Below are positions 1 to 7,680 of a stretch of DNA of 34,156 nt, in pieces. This DNA is from Gemmatimonadota bacterium (GTDB lineage Bacteria > Gemmatimonadota > Gemmatimonadetes > Longimicrobiales > Gaopeijiaceae). The stretch is from the NCBI GenBank assembly GCA_009692205.1, contig SHZR01000004.1:112635-146790 (forward strand), in the 5' to 3' direction. The translations under genes were made by a program, and so were the position numbers. Every line of letters starts with the position of its first letter. Position 1 is the first letter of the stretch. Under the pieces are notes generated by a model. That model saw only the letters and a program-made list of their open reading frames with translations. It had not been told where the DNA came from and did no database searches.

Positions 1-447
1 CACGCCTTCGAGGTCGAGGACCGCTGGACCCTGAACGAGTTCCTGCGCGACCACTTGATGCTCACCGGCACCAAGCTCGGTTGCGAGCGCGGCGAGTGCG
101 GCGCGTGCACCGTGCTCGTCGACGGAAGCCCGGTCTACTCGTGCAGTACGCTCGCCGTCTGGATGGACGGAAAGTCGATTCGGACCGTCGAGGGCCTCGA
201 GCGCGACGGCCGAGTCTCCGCGCTTCAGCAGGCGTTCATCGAGCACAACGCACCCCAGTGCGGATTCTGCACGCCCGGCCAGCTCATGGCCGCGACCGCG
301 CTGCTGGAGCGCAACGCGCGCCCGACCGCGGATGAGGTGCGCAGGGCGCTCGTGGGCAACCTGTGTCGGTGCTCGAACTACAACGCGATCGTCGAGGCGG
401 TGCTCGCGGCCTCGGGCAGCGCGGCGTCCACCGGAGGCGGCGAGTGA
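1..447 (+). CDS. Fe-S subunit of a molybdenum hydroxylase, partial (5' end outside window)
   Basis: This is the small electron-transfer subunit of a xanthine dehydrogenase/CO dehydrogenase/aldehyde oxidoreductase family enzyme; it carries two [2Fe-2S] clusters that pass electrons from the Mo centre to FAD. The frame is open to the window edge, so the N-terminus, and any Tat signal, cannot be seen. The plant-ferredoxin-type cluster is bound by Cys28, Cys33, Cys36 and Cys48 (counted from base 1; CERGECGAC motif). The second, alpha-helical domain has CGFCTPG and a later CRC, the usual four ligands. The frame ends in TGA at 445-447, and its last bases overlap the start of the next gene as GTGA, so translation is probably coupled. 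The substrate cannot be told from this subunit. Confidence 0.93.
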   Translation, partial: HAFEVEDRWTLNEFLRDHLMLTGTKLGCERGECGACTVLVDGSPVYSCSTLAVWMDGKSIRTVEGLERDGRVSALQQAFIEHNAPQCGFCTPGQLMAATALLERNARPTADEVRRALVGNLCRCSNYNAIVEAVLAASGSAASTGGGE

Positions 448-2615
448 GTCCGCGCCAGTCCCCCCCTCAGATTGCGCCGCTGAACACAGTCGGGCACAAC
501 GTCCCCCGCATCGACGCGTTGGAGCGCGTGACCGGACGCGCGACCTATACACGCGACGTGCGGTTGCCGGGAATGCTATACGCGCGCGTACTCACGAGCC
601 CGCACCCGCACGCGCGCATCCTCTCGATCGACGTGTCGCAAGCGCGGGCGCTCCCGGGCGTGCGGGCGATCATCACGCACGAGACGCACGAGGTCGTCTA
701 CGGCTCGGGCTCGATCGCGGGCGGCGTCCAGTACAGCGACGCGGCGAAGGACATCACCCTCCACCGCCGCTACATGTTCGACAATCCGGTGCGAAACGTC
801 GGCGAGCCCGTCGCCGCTGTCGCCGCCGTGGATCGCCACGTCGCGGAGGAAGCGATCCGGCTCATCACGGTCGAGTACGAGGAGCTGCCGTTCGTGCTCG
901 ACGTCGAGGAGGCGCTCGCCCCGGGCGCGCCGCAGATCTGGCCGGAGGGCAACCTCGCGCTCAACGGGCGCAACGAGGCACGCCCGAGCGGCGGCCGTCA
1001 GGGAGACCCCGAGGCAGGGTTCGCCGCGGCTGCGCGGGTGTTCGAGGGCCGCTACACCACCGCCTTCGCTCAGGACGCGCAGCTCGAGCCGCGCTCCGCG
1101 CTAGCGCACTGGGAGGGCGACAAGCTGATCCTCCACACGCCGACGCAGGGCATCTCGAACTGCCGCCACGACAACGCCAAGGATCTGGGCCTCGAGGATC
1201 ACCAGGTTCAGGTCATCTGCCACTACATGGGTGGCGGGTTCGGCGACAAGAACGGCAGCTACTACTTCGATCTGATCGCGGCGACGCTCTCGAAGGAGGC
1301 CGGTGCGCCCGTGCTGGTTGAGCTGTCGCGCAAAGAGGACTGGCTCGGCACGCACGGCCGTTGGAGCACGGTACAGGATCTGCGCGTGGGTGTGGCGGCC
1401 GACGGCACCGTGACGGCGATCGAGCTGCGCGCCCTCAGCGGCATGGGTCCGTATCTGCGGAGGTCCGGCGGCCTCAGCGGCATCGACGCCTACGCCTGTC
1501 CGAACGTGGACCGCACGATCTATCCCGTGCACACGAACCGCGCGGTGGCCGGCAACTTCCGCGCGCCGAGTGAGCCCCAGGGCTACTTCCCCATCCAGTC
1601 GATGATGGACGACATCGCCTATGCGGTGGGGCAGGACCCCGTCGACTTCGCGCTCCGCAACATGCGTAGGCCCACCGAGCAGGTTCGCTTCACCAACTAC
1701 TCCATGGAGGAGTGCATCCGCACCGGCGCGGAGCTCTTCGACTGGGGGAGCCGGTGGCGTTCGACGCCCGCCGCGGACGCGGGTCCCGTCAAGCGCGGCG
1801 CCGGGTTCTCGTTCATGATGTTCCGCTCGGGCGTGGGCCCCAGCAGCGCGATCCTGCGCGTGGATGGCGAGGGGCTCTACACGCTCTACGTCGGCGTGAC
1901 CGACATCGGGCCGGGCGCGAAGACCACCATGGCGCTCATTGCCGCCGAGGAGCTCGGGGTGCCGCTCGGGCGCGTGGAGGTCGTGTGGGGCGATAGCGAT
2001 CGCTGCCCCTACTCGGTCGGCGAGTCCGGGAGCAGGACCACGATCATGACCGGCTACGCGGTCGTCGAAGCCGCTCGGGACTTGAAGCGTCAGATCGCCG
2101 AGCGGGGGATGCCCGCGGGCGACGGCGTGCTCATCGCGTCGGCCACGCCGAACCCGAGCACAGAGGGGAAACAGCGTCTTTGCTTCGGTGCCCACTTCGT
2201 CGAGATGGAGGTGGACGTCGAGCTCGGCCACGTGCGCATCACCAAGTACGTAGCGGTGCACGAGTCGGGGCGCATCCTGAACCCGCTGCCGGCACGCGAC
2301 CAGATCCGCGGCGCCGTGCTCCAGGGCATCGGCATGGCGCTCCACGAGGACCTGCTCTACGACGCGCGCAACGGCCAACCGCTCACCGCGGGCTACTACG
2401 GGGCGCGGCACATCACGCATCTCGACGCGCCCCAGATCGAGGTCGCGTTCATCGAGACCGACGACGGTTACGGGCCGTTCGGCGCCAAGACGGTCGGCGA
2501 GGCGGGCATCATCCTGTCGCCGTCGGCGGTTGCGAACGCGATCTACAACGCCACCGGGCTCCGCATGCACGATCTCCCGATCACGCGGAGCCGGCTGCTG
2601 GAGGCGCTCGCATGA
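444..2615 (+). CDS. Molybdopterin-binding (catalytic) subunit of a molybdenum hydroxylase, cassette 1
   Basis: The 723-residue large subunit of the xanthine dehydrogenase/aldehyde oxidoreductase family holds the molybdopterin cofactor and hydroxylates the substrate. I place the start at GTG 444, overlapping the Fe-S gene stop by 4 bases; the frame is open further upstream, but there it only shadows that gene. The N-terminal aldehyde oxidase a/b hammerhead covers about residues 25-150. GGGFGDK at 263-269 and RAPSEPQ at 373-379 are cofactor-contact motifs. VGEAG near 684-688 contains the expected catalytic glutamate (Glu686). The length is close to that of E. coli PaoC. There is no signal peptide, so if the enzyme is exported it must travel with the Fe-S subunit. 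The substrate is unknown; aldehydes are the best guess from the PaoABC-like gene order. Confidence 0.93.
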   Translation: MSPRQSPPQIAPLNTVGHNVPRIDALERVTGRATYTRDVRLPGMLYARVLTSPHPHARILSIDVSQARALPGVRAIITHETHEVVYGSGSIAGGVQYSDAAKDITLHRRYMFDNPVRNVGEPVAAVAAVDRHVAEEAIRLITVEYEELPFVLDVEEALAPGAPQIWPEGNLALNGRNEARPSGGRQGDPEAGFAAAARVFEGRYTTAFAQDAQLEPRSALAHWEGDKLILHTPTQGISNCRHDNAKDLGLEDHQVQVICHYMGGGFGDKNGSYYFDLIAATLSKEAGAPVLVELSRKEDWLGTHGRWSTVQDLRVGVAADGTVTAIELRALSGMGPYLRRSGGLSGIDAYACPNVDRTIYPVHTNRAVAGNFRAPSEPQGYFPIQSMMDDIAYAVGQDPVDFALRNMRRPTEQVRFTNYSMEECIRTGAELFDWGSRWRSTPAADAGPVKRGAGFSFMMFRSGVGPSSAILRVDGEGLYTLYVGVTDIGPGAKTTMALIAAEELGVPLGRVEVVWGDSDRCPYSVGESGSRTTIMTGYAVVEAARDLKRQIAERGMPAGDGVLIASATPNPSTEGKQRLCFGAHFVEMEVDVELGHVRITKYVAVHESGRILNPLPARDQIRGAVLQGIGMALHEDLLYDARNGQPLTAGYYGARHITHLDAPQIEVAFIETDDGYGPFGAKTVGEAGIILSPSAVANAIYNATGLRMHDLPITRSRLLEALA

Positions 2616-3622
2616 GGGCCTTCGTCAACCGGAACGCGCGCTCGGTCGAGGAAGCCGTCGCGCTCGCGCGGGAGGCGACCCTCGCGGGGCGCTCGGTCGC
2701 GTTCGCCGCCGGCGGGAGCGATTTGCTCCAGCTCATGAAGGATCACATCCCGAGCCGCGCGGAAGCCGGCGAGCCGGATGTCCTCGTGAACCTCAAGGGC
2801 ATCGCCGGGCTCGACCGCATCGAGTCGGCGGGAGACGGCACGCTGCGCATCGGCGGCCTCGTCACGTTGAGCGCGCTCGTCGGAAACGCGCTCGTGCGCG
2901 AACGCTTCACCGCCCTCGCCGAGGCGGCGGAGACCGTCGCCACACCACAGATCCGCAACGTAGGCACCGTCGCGGGAAATGTCGCGCAGCGGCCGTGGTG
3001 CTGGTACTTCCGAAACGGCTTCCCTTGTTTCAAAGCCGGGGGCGACCGCTGCTTCTCCGCCGGTGGAGAGAATCAGCTCCACGCGATCTTCGGCGGCGGG
3101 CCCAGCTACATCGTGCATCCTTCGGATCTGGCGCCTGCGCTCGTCGCGCTCGGCGCCCGTTTCCGCGTCGCCGGCCCCGAGCGTGAGAGGGTGGTCTCGG
3201 GCGGCGACTTCTTCGTGCTCCCGCGCCAGGACGCGCTGCGCGAGAACGTGCTCGCGGACGCAGACGTGTTGATCGGAGTCGACGTTCCGGCCCCCGCGGC
3301 CGGCACGCGCAGCGCCTATCACAAGGTGATGGACCGCGAGGCATGGACGCACGCACTCGCGAGCGCGGCCGTCGTGATGGTCATGGACGGCGACGTGTGC
3401 CGGAGTGCGAGCATCGTGCTCGGCGGCGTCGCGCCGATTCCGTGGCGCGTTCCCGAAGCGGAGGCGCTGCTCGCAGGCGAGCGCGTGACCGCGGAACTCG
3501 CTCGAGAGGTCGGCACCGCAGCCGTGGCGGGCGCGCGCCCGCTCGCGAAGAACGCCTACAAGGTCCCGCTCACGCGTCGCGTCGTCGAGCGCACCGTGCT
3601 CGCACTCGCGGCACGTGCCTGA
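2612..3622 (+). CDS. FAD-binding subunit of a molybdenum hydroxylase, cassette 1, lacking one [4Fe-4S] cysteine
   Basis: The 336-residue FAD subunit accepts electrons from the Fe-S subunit. The start is ATG 2612, overlapping the previous stop as ATGA. AAGGSD (32-37) and TPQIRNVGTVAGN (111-123) are FAD-binding motifs of the molybdopterin dehydrogenase FAD domain; the C-terminal part matches the CO dehydrogenase flavoprotein C-terminal domain. Between them is the insert that in PaoB and 4-hydroxybenzoyl-CoA reductase carries a [4Fe-4S] cluster. Here three cysteines are present (Cys130, Cys139, Cys147), spaced as in the paralogue at 26991, but the position of the fourth holds Ser165 in GPSYIVHPSD. 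The cluster may therefore be absent or differently ligated. Assignment to the family is secure; the cluster state is inference. Confidence 0.92.
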   Translation: MRAFVNRNARSVEEAVALAREATLAGRSVAFAAGGSDLLQLMKDHIPSRAEAGEPDVLVNLKGIAGLDRIESAGDGTLRIGGLVTLSALVGNALVRERFTALAEAAETVATPQIRNVGTVAGNVAQRPWCWYFRNGFPCFKAGGDRCFSAGGENQLHAIFGGGPSYIVHPSDLAPALVALGARFRVAGPERERVVSGGDFFVLPRQDALRENVLADADVLIGVDVPAPAAGTRSAYHKVMDREAWTHALASAAVVMVMDGDVCRSASIVLGGVAPIPWRVPEAEALLAGERVTAELAREVGTAAVAGARPLAKNAYKVPLTRRVVERTVLALAARA

Positions 3623-3635
3623 GCGAGCGCTCTCG

Positions 3636-4328
3636 ATGAGTCAGGGCTCGATGGACCGGCGTGCGTTCCTCCGGCTCAGCGTCAAAGGGCGACGGCGCGT
3701 CCTCGAGCTCTCGTGCGAGCGGCTCTACGTGCGGTACGTCGACGCGCAGGCCGCGGCTGGCGCACCCGCGCGGGTCCACGACGCTCCTCCGTCCTGGGAG
3801 GGCGAGCCGCCCACCGTCATCGAGGCCGAGACCGTGGCCGAGCTCTTCCAGGATCTCGAGCGCAGCCTGGGTGGCGTAGACGTTCTCCGTGTGCTCGACA
3901 GGCAATGGCTCGGCGACGGGCAACTCCGACGGGAGGTCGAAGCGCGCATCGCGACCTTCCGTCGCCGGGGCGGCGCGCTCGAGCAAGGCGAGGCGGTGCC
4001 CTCGCGGCGTGGCAGCGCGCTCGCGCTCGCGATGCTGCTCGCCGCGTGCCTGCCCCCCCCGGTCGCGGCGCAGGCGGGGCCGGACGAGGCGCTCCGCGCT
4101 CGGGTCGAGGCCGCGCTCGCGGGCGCGGCTGACCTGCCTGCGGACTCCCTCGCCGTCGAGGTGCGGGACGGCCTCGTGACACTCACCGGGTCCGTGCTCT
4201 GCGACGCCTGCGGCGGCAACGCGACGCCCGGCGGCGCCGGGACGGTGCAACAGAGCCTTGGCGCCGTCGTGCGCGCCGTGCCCGGCGTCACGAGCGTACG
4301 CTTCGCGCTGCGTTATAGGCCGCGCTGA
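3636..4328 (+). CDS. Fusion protein: unknown N-terminal domain plus BON domain, with an internal lipoprotein-like signal
   Basis: The frame could begin at GTG 3615 (overlapping the previous stop), ATG 3636 or ATG 3651; I use 3636. The first 120 or so residues form an unrecognised, charged domain that begins DRRAFLRLS. This resembles a Tat motif, but no hydrophobic stretch follows, so I do not call a signal. In the middle lies SALALAMLLAACLPPP, a hydrophobic stretch ending in a good lipobox (LAAC). The remainder looks like a BON domain (VEVRDGLVTLTGSV, then a C-terminal VPGVTSVRF strand), which in other proteins binds membranes or phospholipid. A GTG at 3996 preceded by a purine-rich stretch (3985-3993) could start a separate 110-residue BON lipoprotein in the same frame. 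The position right after the molybdenum hydroxylase suggests co-transcription. Its role is unknown. Confidence 0.7.
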   Translation: MSQGSMDRRAFLRLSVKGRRRVLELSCERLYVRYVDAQAAAGAPARVHDAPPSWEGEPPTVIEAETVAELFQDLERSLGGVDVLRVLDRQWLGDGQLRREVEARIATFRRRGGALEQGEAVPSRRGSALALAMLLAACLPPPVAAQAGPDEALRARVEAALAGAADLPADSLAVEVRDGLVTLTGSVLCDACGGNATPGGAGTVQQSLGAVVRAVPGVTSVRFALRYRPR

Positions 4329-4361
4329 AGCGCTCCGTACGCCCTGCCGTCCCGCGCCGAC

Positions 4362-5672
4362 CTACCGCCCGCCGCGCATTCTCCCGAATGGACGGCGACG
4401 CGGGCGCGCGCTGGGGCTGGGAGTGGGAGTCCCCGCGGCCGCCTTCTTAGCCGCCTTCGCCGCGCCGCGCGCACGGTCTTCCGCCTTCTTGGCGCGGATA
4501 GCCGCGATGCGCTCGCCGCGGGGCTGCTCGAGGGGTGCCGCGGGTGCCGCCGTGTAGACGAAGCCCTCGAGGCGGACTCGCGGGATCTTGGCGCCTAGCG
4601 CGCGCTCGATCCGGGTGAGATCGGCCTCGTCCTCCGGCGCGACGAGCGTGAACGCCTCGCCGGCCATGTCGGCTCGCGCCGTGCGGCCGACTCGGTGGAT
4701 GTAGTCGTCGGGCACCGCGGGAACGTCGAAGTTCACGACGTGGCCGAGCGCCTCCACGTCGATGCCACGCGCGGCGATGTCCGTCGCGACGAGGACCTGG
4801 AATTCTCCCCGCTTGAAGCCGTCGAGCGCCCTGGTGCGCTGCGCCTGCGAGCGATTGCCGTGGAGGCGGTCGGCGGTGATGCCCGCCTTGTTGAGCAGCT
4901 TCGCCAGGCGATCGGCGCGGTGCTTGGTGCGCGTGAACACGAGCGCTTCGTCCATGTGACTGCTCTTCAGGAGCTGGATGAGCAGTTCTCCCTTCAGACT
5001 CGTCGGCACGGGATACACGGCCTGCACGACGCGCTCGGCCGGTGCCGCCTTCGCCTGGAGCGCGACCTTGGCCGGCGTCCTGAGGATCTCACGCGTGAGC
5101 GCCTCGATCGGGGCGGGCATCGTCGCGCTGAAGAAGAATGTCTGGCGAGGCTTGGGGATGTGCTTGAGCACGCGCCGAATGTCGGGCAGGAAGCCCATGT
5201 CCAGCATGCGGTCGGCTTCATCCAGCACCAGGTACTCGAGCCCCGCGAGCGCGGCGTAGCTGTACTGGAAGTGGTCGAGTAGACGCCCCGGCGTGGCGAC
5301 GAGGACTTCGACGCCCGTGCGGAAGGCCTTCTCTTGAGGACCCATGCCGACGCCGCCATGCACGGCGGCCGTCCTCAGGCCCGTGTGGCGCGCGAGTCCT
5401 TTGAGGTCGTCCACGATCTGGAGGGCGAGCTCTCGGGTCGGCGCGAGCACCAGCGCGCGGGTGGTCCCGCGGGGTCGGTCGAGGAGCTGATGGAGGATGG
5501 GGAGTAGGAAGGCCGCGGTCTTGCCACTTCCGGTGGCCGCTGAGGCGAGTAGGTCGCGACCGGCGAGCCCGTGAGGAATGGCCTCGGCCTGAATGGGTGT
5601 GGGGCGCACGAAACCGAGATCTTCGATTCCGCGCAGGAGTGATGGGTGCAGCTTGAGTGCAGCAAAAGCCAA
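4362..5672 (-). CDS. DEAD-box ATP-dependent RNA helicase (RhlE-like)
   Basis: The 436-residue cytoplasmic RNA helicase probably acts in ribosome assembly, RNA decay or cold adaptation. All core motifs are visible: Q motif region FVRPTPIQ (21-28), motif I ATGSGKT (46-52), Ia PTREL (78-82), TPGR (127-130), motif II DEAD (151-154), motif III SAT (182-184), a later ATDIAARGID and motif VI HRVGRTAR. The C-terminus is a short, basic, Ala/Lys/Arg-rich tail ending in RRRPFGRMRGGR, a likely RNA-binding extension. The start is TTG 5672, with no obvious Shine-Dalgarno sequence, so the start is less certain than the gene. It faces away from the plus-strand genes to its right and converges with the BON gene. 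RhlE is the closest type by length and motif pattern. Confidence 0.95.
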   Translation of the reverse strand: MAFAALKLHPSLLRGIEDLGFVRPTPIQAEAIPHGLAGRDLLASAATGSGKTAAFLLPILHQLLDRPRGTTRALVLAPTRELALQIVDDLKGLARHTGLRTAAVHGGVGMGPQEKAFRTGVEVLVATPGRLLDHFQYSYAALAGLEYLVLDEADRMLDMGFLPDIRRVLKHIPKPRQTFFFSATMPAPIEALTREILRTPAKVALQAKAAPAERVVQAVYPVPTSLKGELLIQLLKSSHMDEALVFTRTKHRADRLAKLLNKAGITADRLHGNRSQAQRTRALDGFKRGEFQVLVATDIAARGIDVEALGHVVNFDVPAVPDDYIHRVGRTARADMAGEAFTLVAPEDEADLTRIERALGAKIPRVRLEGFVYTAAPAAPLEQPRGERIAAIRAKKAEDRARGAAKAAKKAAAGTPTPSPSARPRRRPFGRMRGGR

Positions 5673-5758
5673 GGGATTGTCCGTCGATCGTGGCGCTCAG
5701 CAGGCCGGCCGGTAGATCCGGCACGATTAAGCTGGCGCAGAGTCTTAAAGCGAGTGTC

Positions 5759-5781
5759 TGAGGCCTCGGAACCGAGGCTCA
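5759..5781. repeat. GC-rich inverted repeat upstream of the helicase gene
   Basis: GCCTCGG (5763-5769) and CCGAGGC (5772-5778) pair around a two-base centre, and TGA/TCA extend the stem past one bulged base. The repeat lies in the 295-base gap (5673-5967) between the helicase and the 56-residue protein. Nothing else in this gap looks like a gene. It could be an operator or part of the helicase leader; no function is shown. Confidence 0.4.
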
Positions 5782-5967
5782 AGGTAGGATCCCGCGCCGG
5801 GAAGGTAGCGCAAACCGGCTCGGACGTGTCAGGGGATGCCCGTAAGTGGGCCCGGGCGAAGCCATTGGGACCCTCGGCCGCTCAGGCGGGTATCCTTTGA
5901 GCTAAGTCGCCACGGACCTGAGGGCCTCGCGTGCTCCGGATCCGAGTCCCGAACTAGGAGCCGCGCC

Positions 5968-6138
5968 ATGTCCAGAGTGAAAATCGTCAGGCCCGACGGC
6001 ACGCCTTCGCCCTACTTCTGGAAGAAGAAGGATGCCAAAGAGGCCCTGAAGGCGGTCTACAAGAAGACCACCGCGGGCGTCAAGCGTCTCCGGGGCGTGC
6101 GTTACGACCTCGCGCACAACACGTTCCAGAAGGACTGA
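5968..6138 (+). CDS. Small basic protein of 56 residues, unknown function
   Basis: The start is ATG 5968 with a clear Shine-Dalgarno sequence (aggag, 5956-5960) at good spacing. The product is lysine- and arginine-rich, contains YFWKKKDAKEAL near residues 16-27, and ends in NTFQKD. It has no cysteines, signal peptide or membrane segment, so it is probably cytoplasmic and may bind nucleic acid, but I do not recognise a family. The good ribosome site and a sensible amino-acid composition make it a real gene. It is followed after 58 bases by the short-chain dehydrogenase, which has its own ribosome site. Confidence 0.72.
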   Translation: MSRVKIVRPDGTPSPYFWKKKDAKEALKAVYKKTTAGVKRLRGVRYDLAHNTFQKD

Positions 6139-6196
6139 CCGCCGGTCTCACCCGCGGCGGCCCGGCTCCATCCAGTAACCACCGCGGAGGGTTCGC

Positions 6197-6898
6197 ATGC
6201 ACCTGAAGGGCGCAGTAGCCCTCGTCACGGGCGGTAGCGAAGGCATCGGGCACGCAATTGCCGGTGCCTTCGTGCATGAGGGGTGCAAGGTCACGATCAC
6301 CGGACGGCGCGAGGACGTGCTGCGTGCCGTCGCGCCGCGCCTCGGCGCCGAGTGGGTCGCGGCCGACGCGGGCGTCGAGGCGGACGCGGTGCGCACCGTG
6401 AAGTCCGTCGTCGAGCGCCACGGGCGTCTCGACATCCTCGTGAACAATGCTGGCTTCGGCATCTTCAAGCCGCTCGTCGACACGACGCTCGAGGAGATGG
6501 AGAGCATCTACCGGACCAACGTGTTCGGTCCGTTCCTCATGGCGCGCGAGGCCGCGCGTCAGTTCATCGCGCAGGGGAGCGGCGACATGATCAACATCGC
6601 CTCGACTTCTGCGCTCAAGGGGAGCGCGGGCCGCACGGCGTACGGCTCCTCCAAGTTCGCGCTGCGCGGAATGACCGAGTGTTGGCGCGAGGAGCTGCGA
6701 AAGCACAACGTGCGCGTGATGCTCGTGAACCCGAGCGAGGTCATGACCCAGTTCGCCGCGAAGGCGGGCGCCCCGCGCGGGGAGTCCGACAAGAAGCTGC
6801 GTCCCAAGGAGATCGCCGACGCCATCGTGGGCGCGCTCAAGATCGACAGCCGCGGTTTCGTGCCCGAGTTCTCGGTATTCGCGACCAACCCGTTCTAG
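6197..6898 (+). CDS. Short-chain dehydrogenase/reductase (FabG-like)
   Basis: A 233-residue NAD(P)-dependent oxidoreductase of the classical SDR family. The nucleotide-binding motif TGGSEGIG is at 11-18, NNAG at 83-86, and the catalytic Ser (about 136-138), Tyr149 and Lys153 (YGSSK) are all present. GRR at 36-38, after the second strand, suggests a preference for NADP(H). VNPSEVMTQF follows the usual position of the substrate loop. The start is ATG 6197 with ggagg at 6186-6190. Annotation pipelines often call such proteins 3-oxoacyl-ACP reductases, but the substrate cannot be deduced and no fatty-acid genes are adjacent. Confidence 0.93.
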   Translation: MHLKGAVALVTGGSEGIGHAIAGAFVHEGCKVTITGRREDVLRAVAPRLGAEWVAADAGVEADAVRTVKSVVERHGRLDILVNNAGFGIFKPLVDTTLEEMESIYRTNVFGPFLMAREAARQFIAQGSGDMINIASTSALKGSAGRTAYGSSKFALRGMTECWREELRKHNVRVMLVNPSEVMTQFAAKAGAPRGESDKKLRPKEIADAIVGALKIDSRGFVPEFSVFATNPF

Positions 6899-6913
6899 GG
6901 GCCGAAGCGCTCC

Positions 6914-7336
6914 TCAGCGGTGCGGCAGGTCCCTCGGCCAGAGCTCGGGGTCGCCGGCCAACGAGACGGACCCGAAGTCTCGAACGTCCAGGGTGGCGAT
7001 GGCCCGGGCGCCAACGCGCTCGGCAGTCGCCATGACCACGGCGTCCACGAGGCCCAGGTCGAGGTCGGCGTAAAGGGCATCGAGCTCCAGGGCCCGGACG
7101 ATGTCGGCCGCGCCGTTCCATTCCACGGTGAACAGGCCTTGGCCGACGTCCTCGCGGAAGCGCAACGCGGCGTTGCGACCGAGGCGCGCAGTCACGATGT
7201 GGTCGACCTCCGGAAGGATCGCCCAGGGCAGCAGCCAATCCTCGGGTGCGGACTCGAACGCCCGGCGGAGGACCTCGTGGCACTTGTCGTCCCGATCTAT
7301 CAGGGCGATGACGCCGCCCGTGTCGGCGACAATCAC
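6914..7336 (-). CDS. vapC: PIN-domain ribonuclease toxin, VapC family (module 1)
   Basis: The 140-residue toxin of a type II toxin-antitoxin pair is expected to cleave RNA. The acidic metal-binding residues of the PIN fold are visible: Asp5 (VADT), Glu43 (PEVDH), Asp98 (GLVDAVV) and Asp117 (TLDVRDF). I set the start at GTG 7336, which overlaps the antitoxin stop by four bases (GTGA). The frame is open further upstream, but that part runs antisense to nothing and in parallel with the antitoxin, so it is a shadow. The four-base overlap is typical of vapBC operons, in which the antitoxin comes first. The RNA target is unknown. Confidence 0.88.
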   Translation of the reverse strand: MIVADTGGVIALIDRDDKCHEVLRRAFESAPEDWLLPWAILPEVDHIVTARLGRNAALRFREDVGQGLFTVEWNGAADIVRALELDALYADLDLGLVDAVVMATAERVGARAIATLDVRDFGSVSLAGDPELWPRDLPHR

Positions 7337-7569
7337 GCGTCCTCGCCCATCCCCCTCAGCAGATCCTCCGCGCGCTCGGAGAGCGCGCCGTCGCCGCTGC
7401 GTCCCGCGCCGAGGCTCGCGGGCAAGGCGCGGCCGCTGCGCTTGCGCGCATACTCCGACACCGCGGCGCGGATCAGCTCGGCTGTGGATCTGCCTTCGGC
7501 GGCGGCGACGCCCTTCAGGCGCCGGTAGTCCGCAGAATCCAAGTACACCGTCGTCTTCACGGAGGTCAT
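7333..7569 (-). CDS. vapB: Ribbon-helix-helix antitoxin, VapB/CopG-like (module 1)
   Basis: The 78-residue antitoxin begins at ATG 7569. Residues 4-45 fit a ribbon-helix-helix DNA-binding fold: a beta strand (KTTVYLDSADYRRL), then RSTAELIRAAVSEYA. The C-terminal part (about 50-78), rich in small and acidic residues, would wrap the toxin. A perfect ten-base palindrome sits 20-29 bases upstream of the ATG, a sensible place for autoregulation. It is co-transcribed with the toxin gene. Confidence 0.85.
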   Translation of the reverse strand: MTSVKTTVYLDSADYRRLKGVAAAEGRSTAELIRAAVSEYARKRSGRALPASLGAGRSGDGALSERAEDLLRGMGEDA

Positions 7570-7584
7570 GAGGCAACATAGGTG

Positions 7585-7602
7585 GTTACCATATATGGCA
7601 CC
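7585..7602. promoter_or_regulatory. Palindrome upstream of vapB module 1 (candidate operator)
   Basis: CCATATATGG at 7589-7598 is a perfect palindrome, partly extended on both sides. It is unusually AT-rich for this genome and lies just upstream of the antitoxin start on the minus strand. Ribbon-helix-helix antitoxins normally repress their own operons through such sites; binding here is inferred. Confidence 0.45.
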
Positions 7603-7680
7603 AGTCCATTTCTGCTGCCCTGATGTTGGCGACCACGGCGGGCCGAAGGAATGTCGAGATGGGACGGCTGCTGCCGGCCC

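Noticed and set aside
1101-2570. A long minus-strand open frame opposite the cassette 1 catalytic gene
   Set aside because: Same reason: low-complexity composition and no motif, in the shadow of a secure gene.
3651-3680. A Tat-like DRRAFLRL motif at the start of the BON fusion protein
   Set aside because: No hydrophobic stretch follows the arginines, so it is unlikely to be a signal.
6139-6160. A possible hairpin after the 56-residue protein gene (CCGCCG and CGGCGG)
   Set aside because: The stem is only six pairs with a long loop, in GC-rich DNA where such pairs arise by chance.
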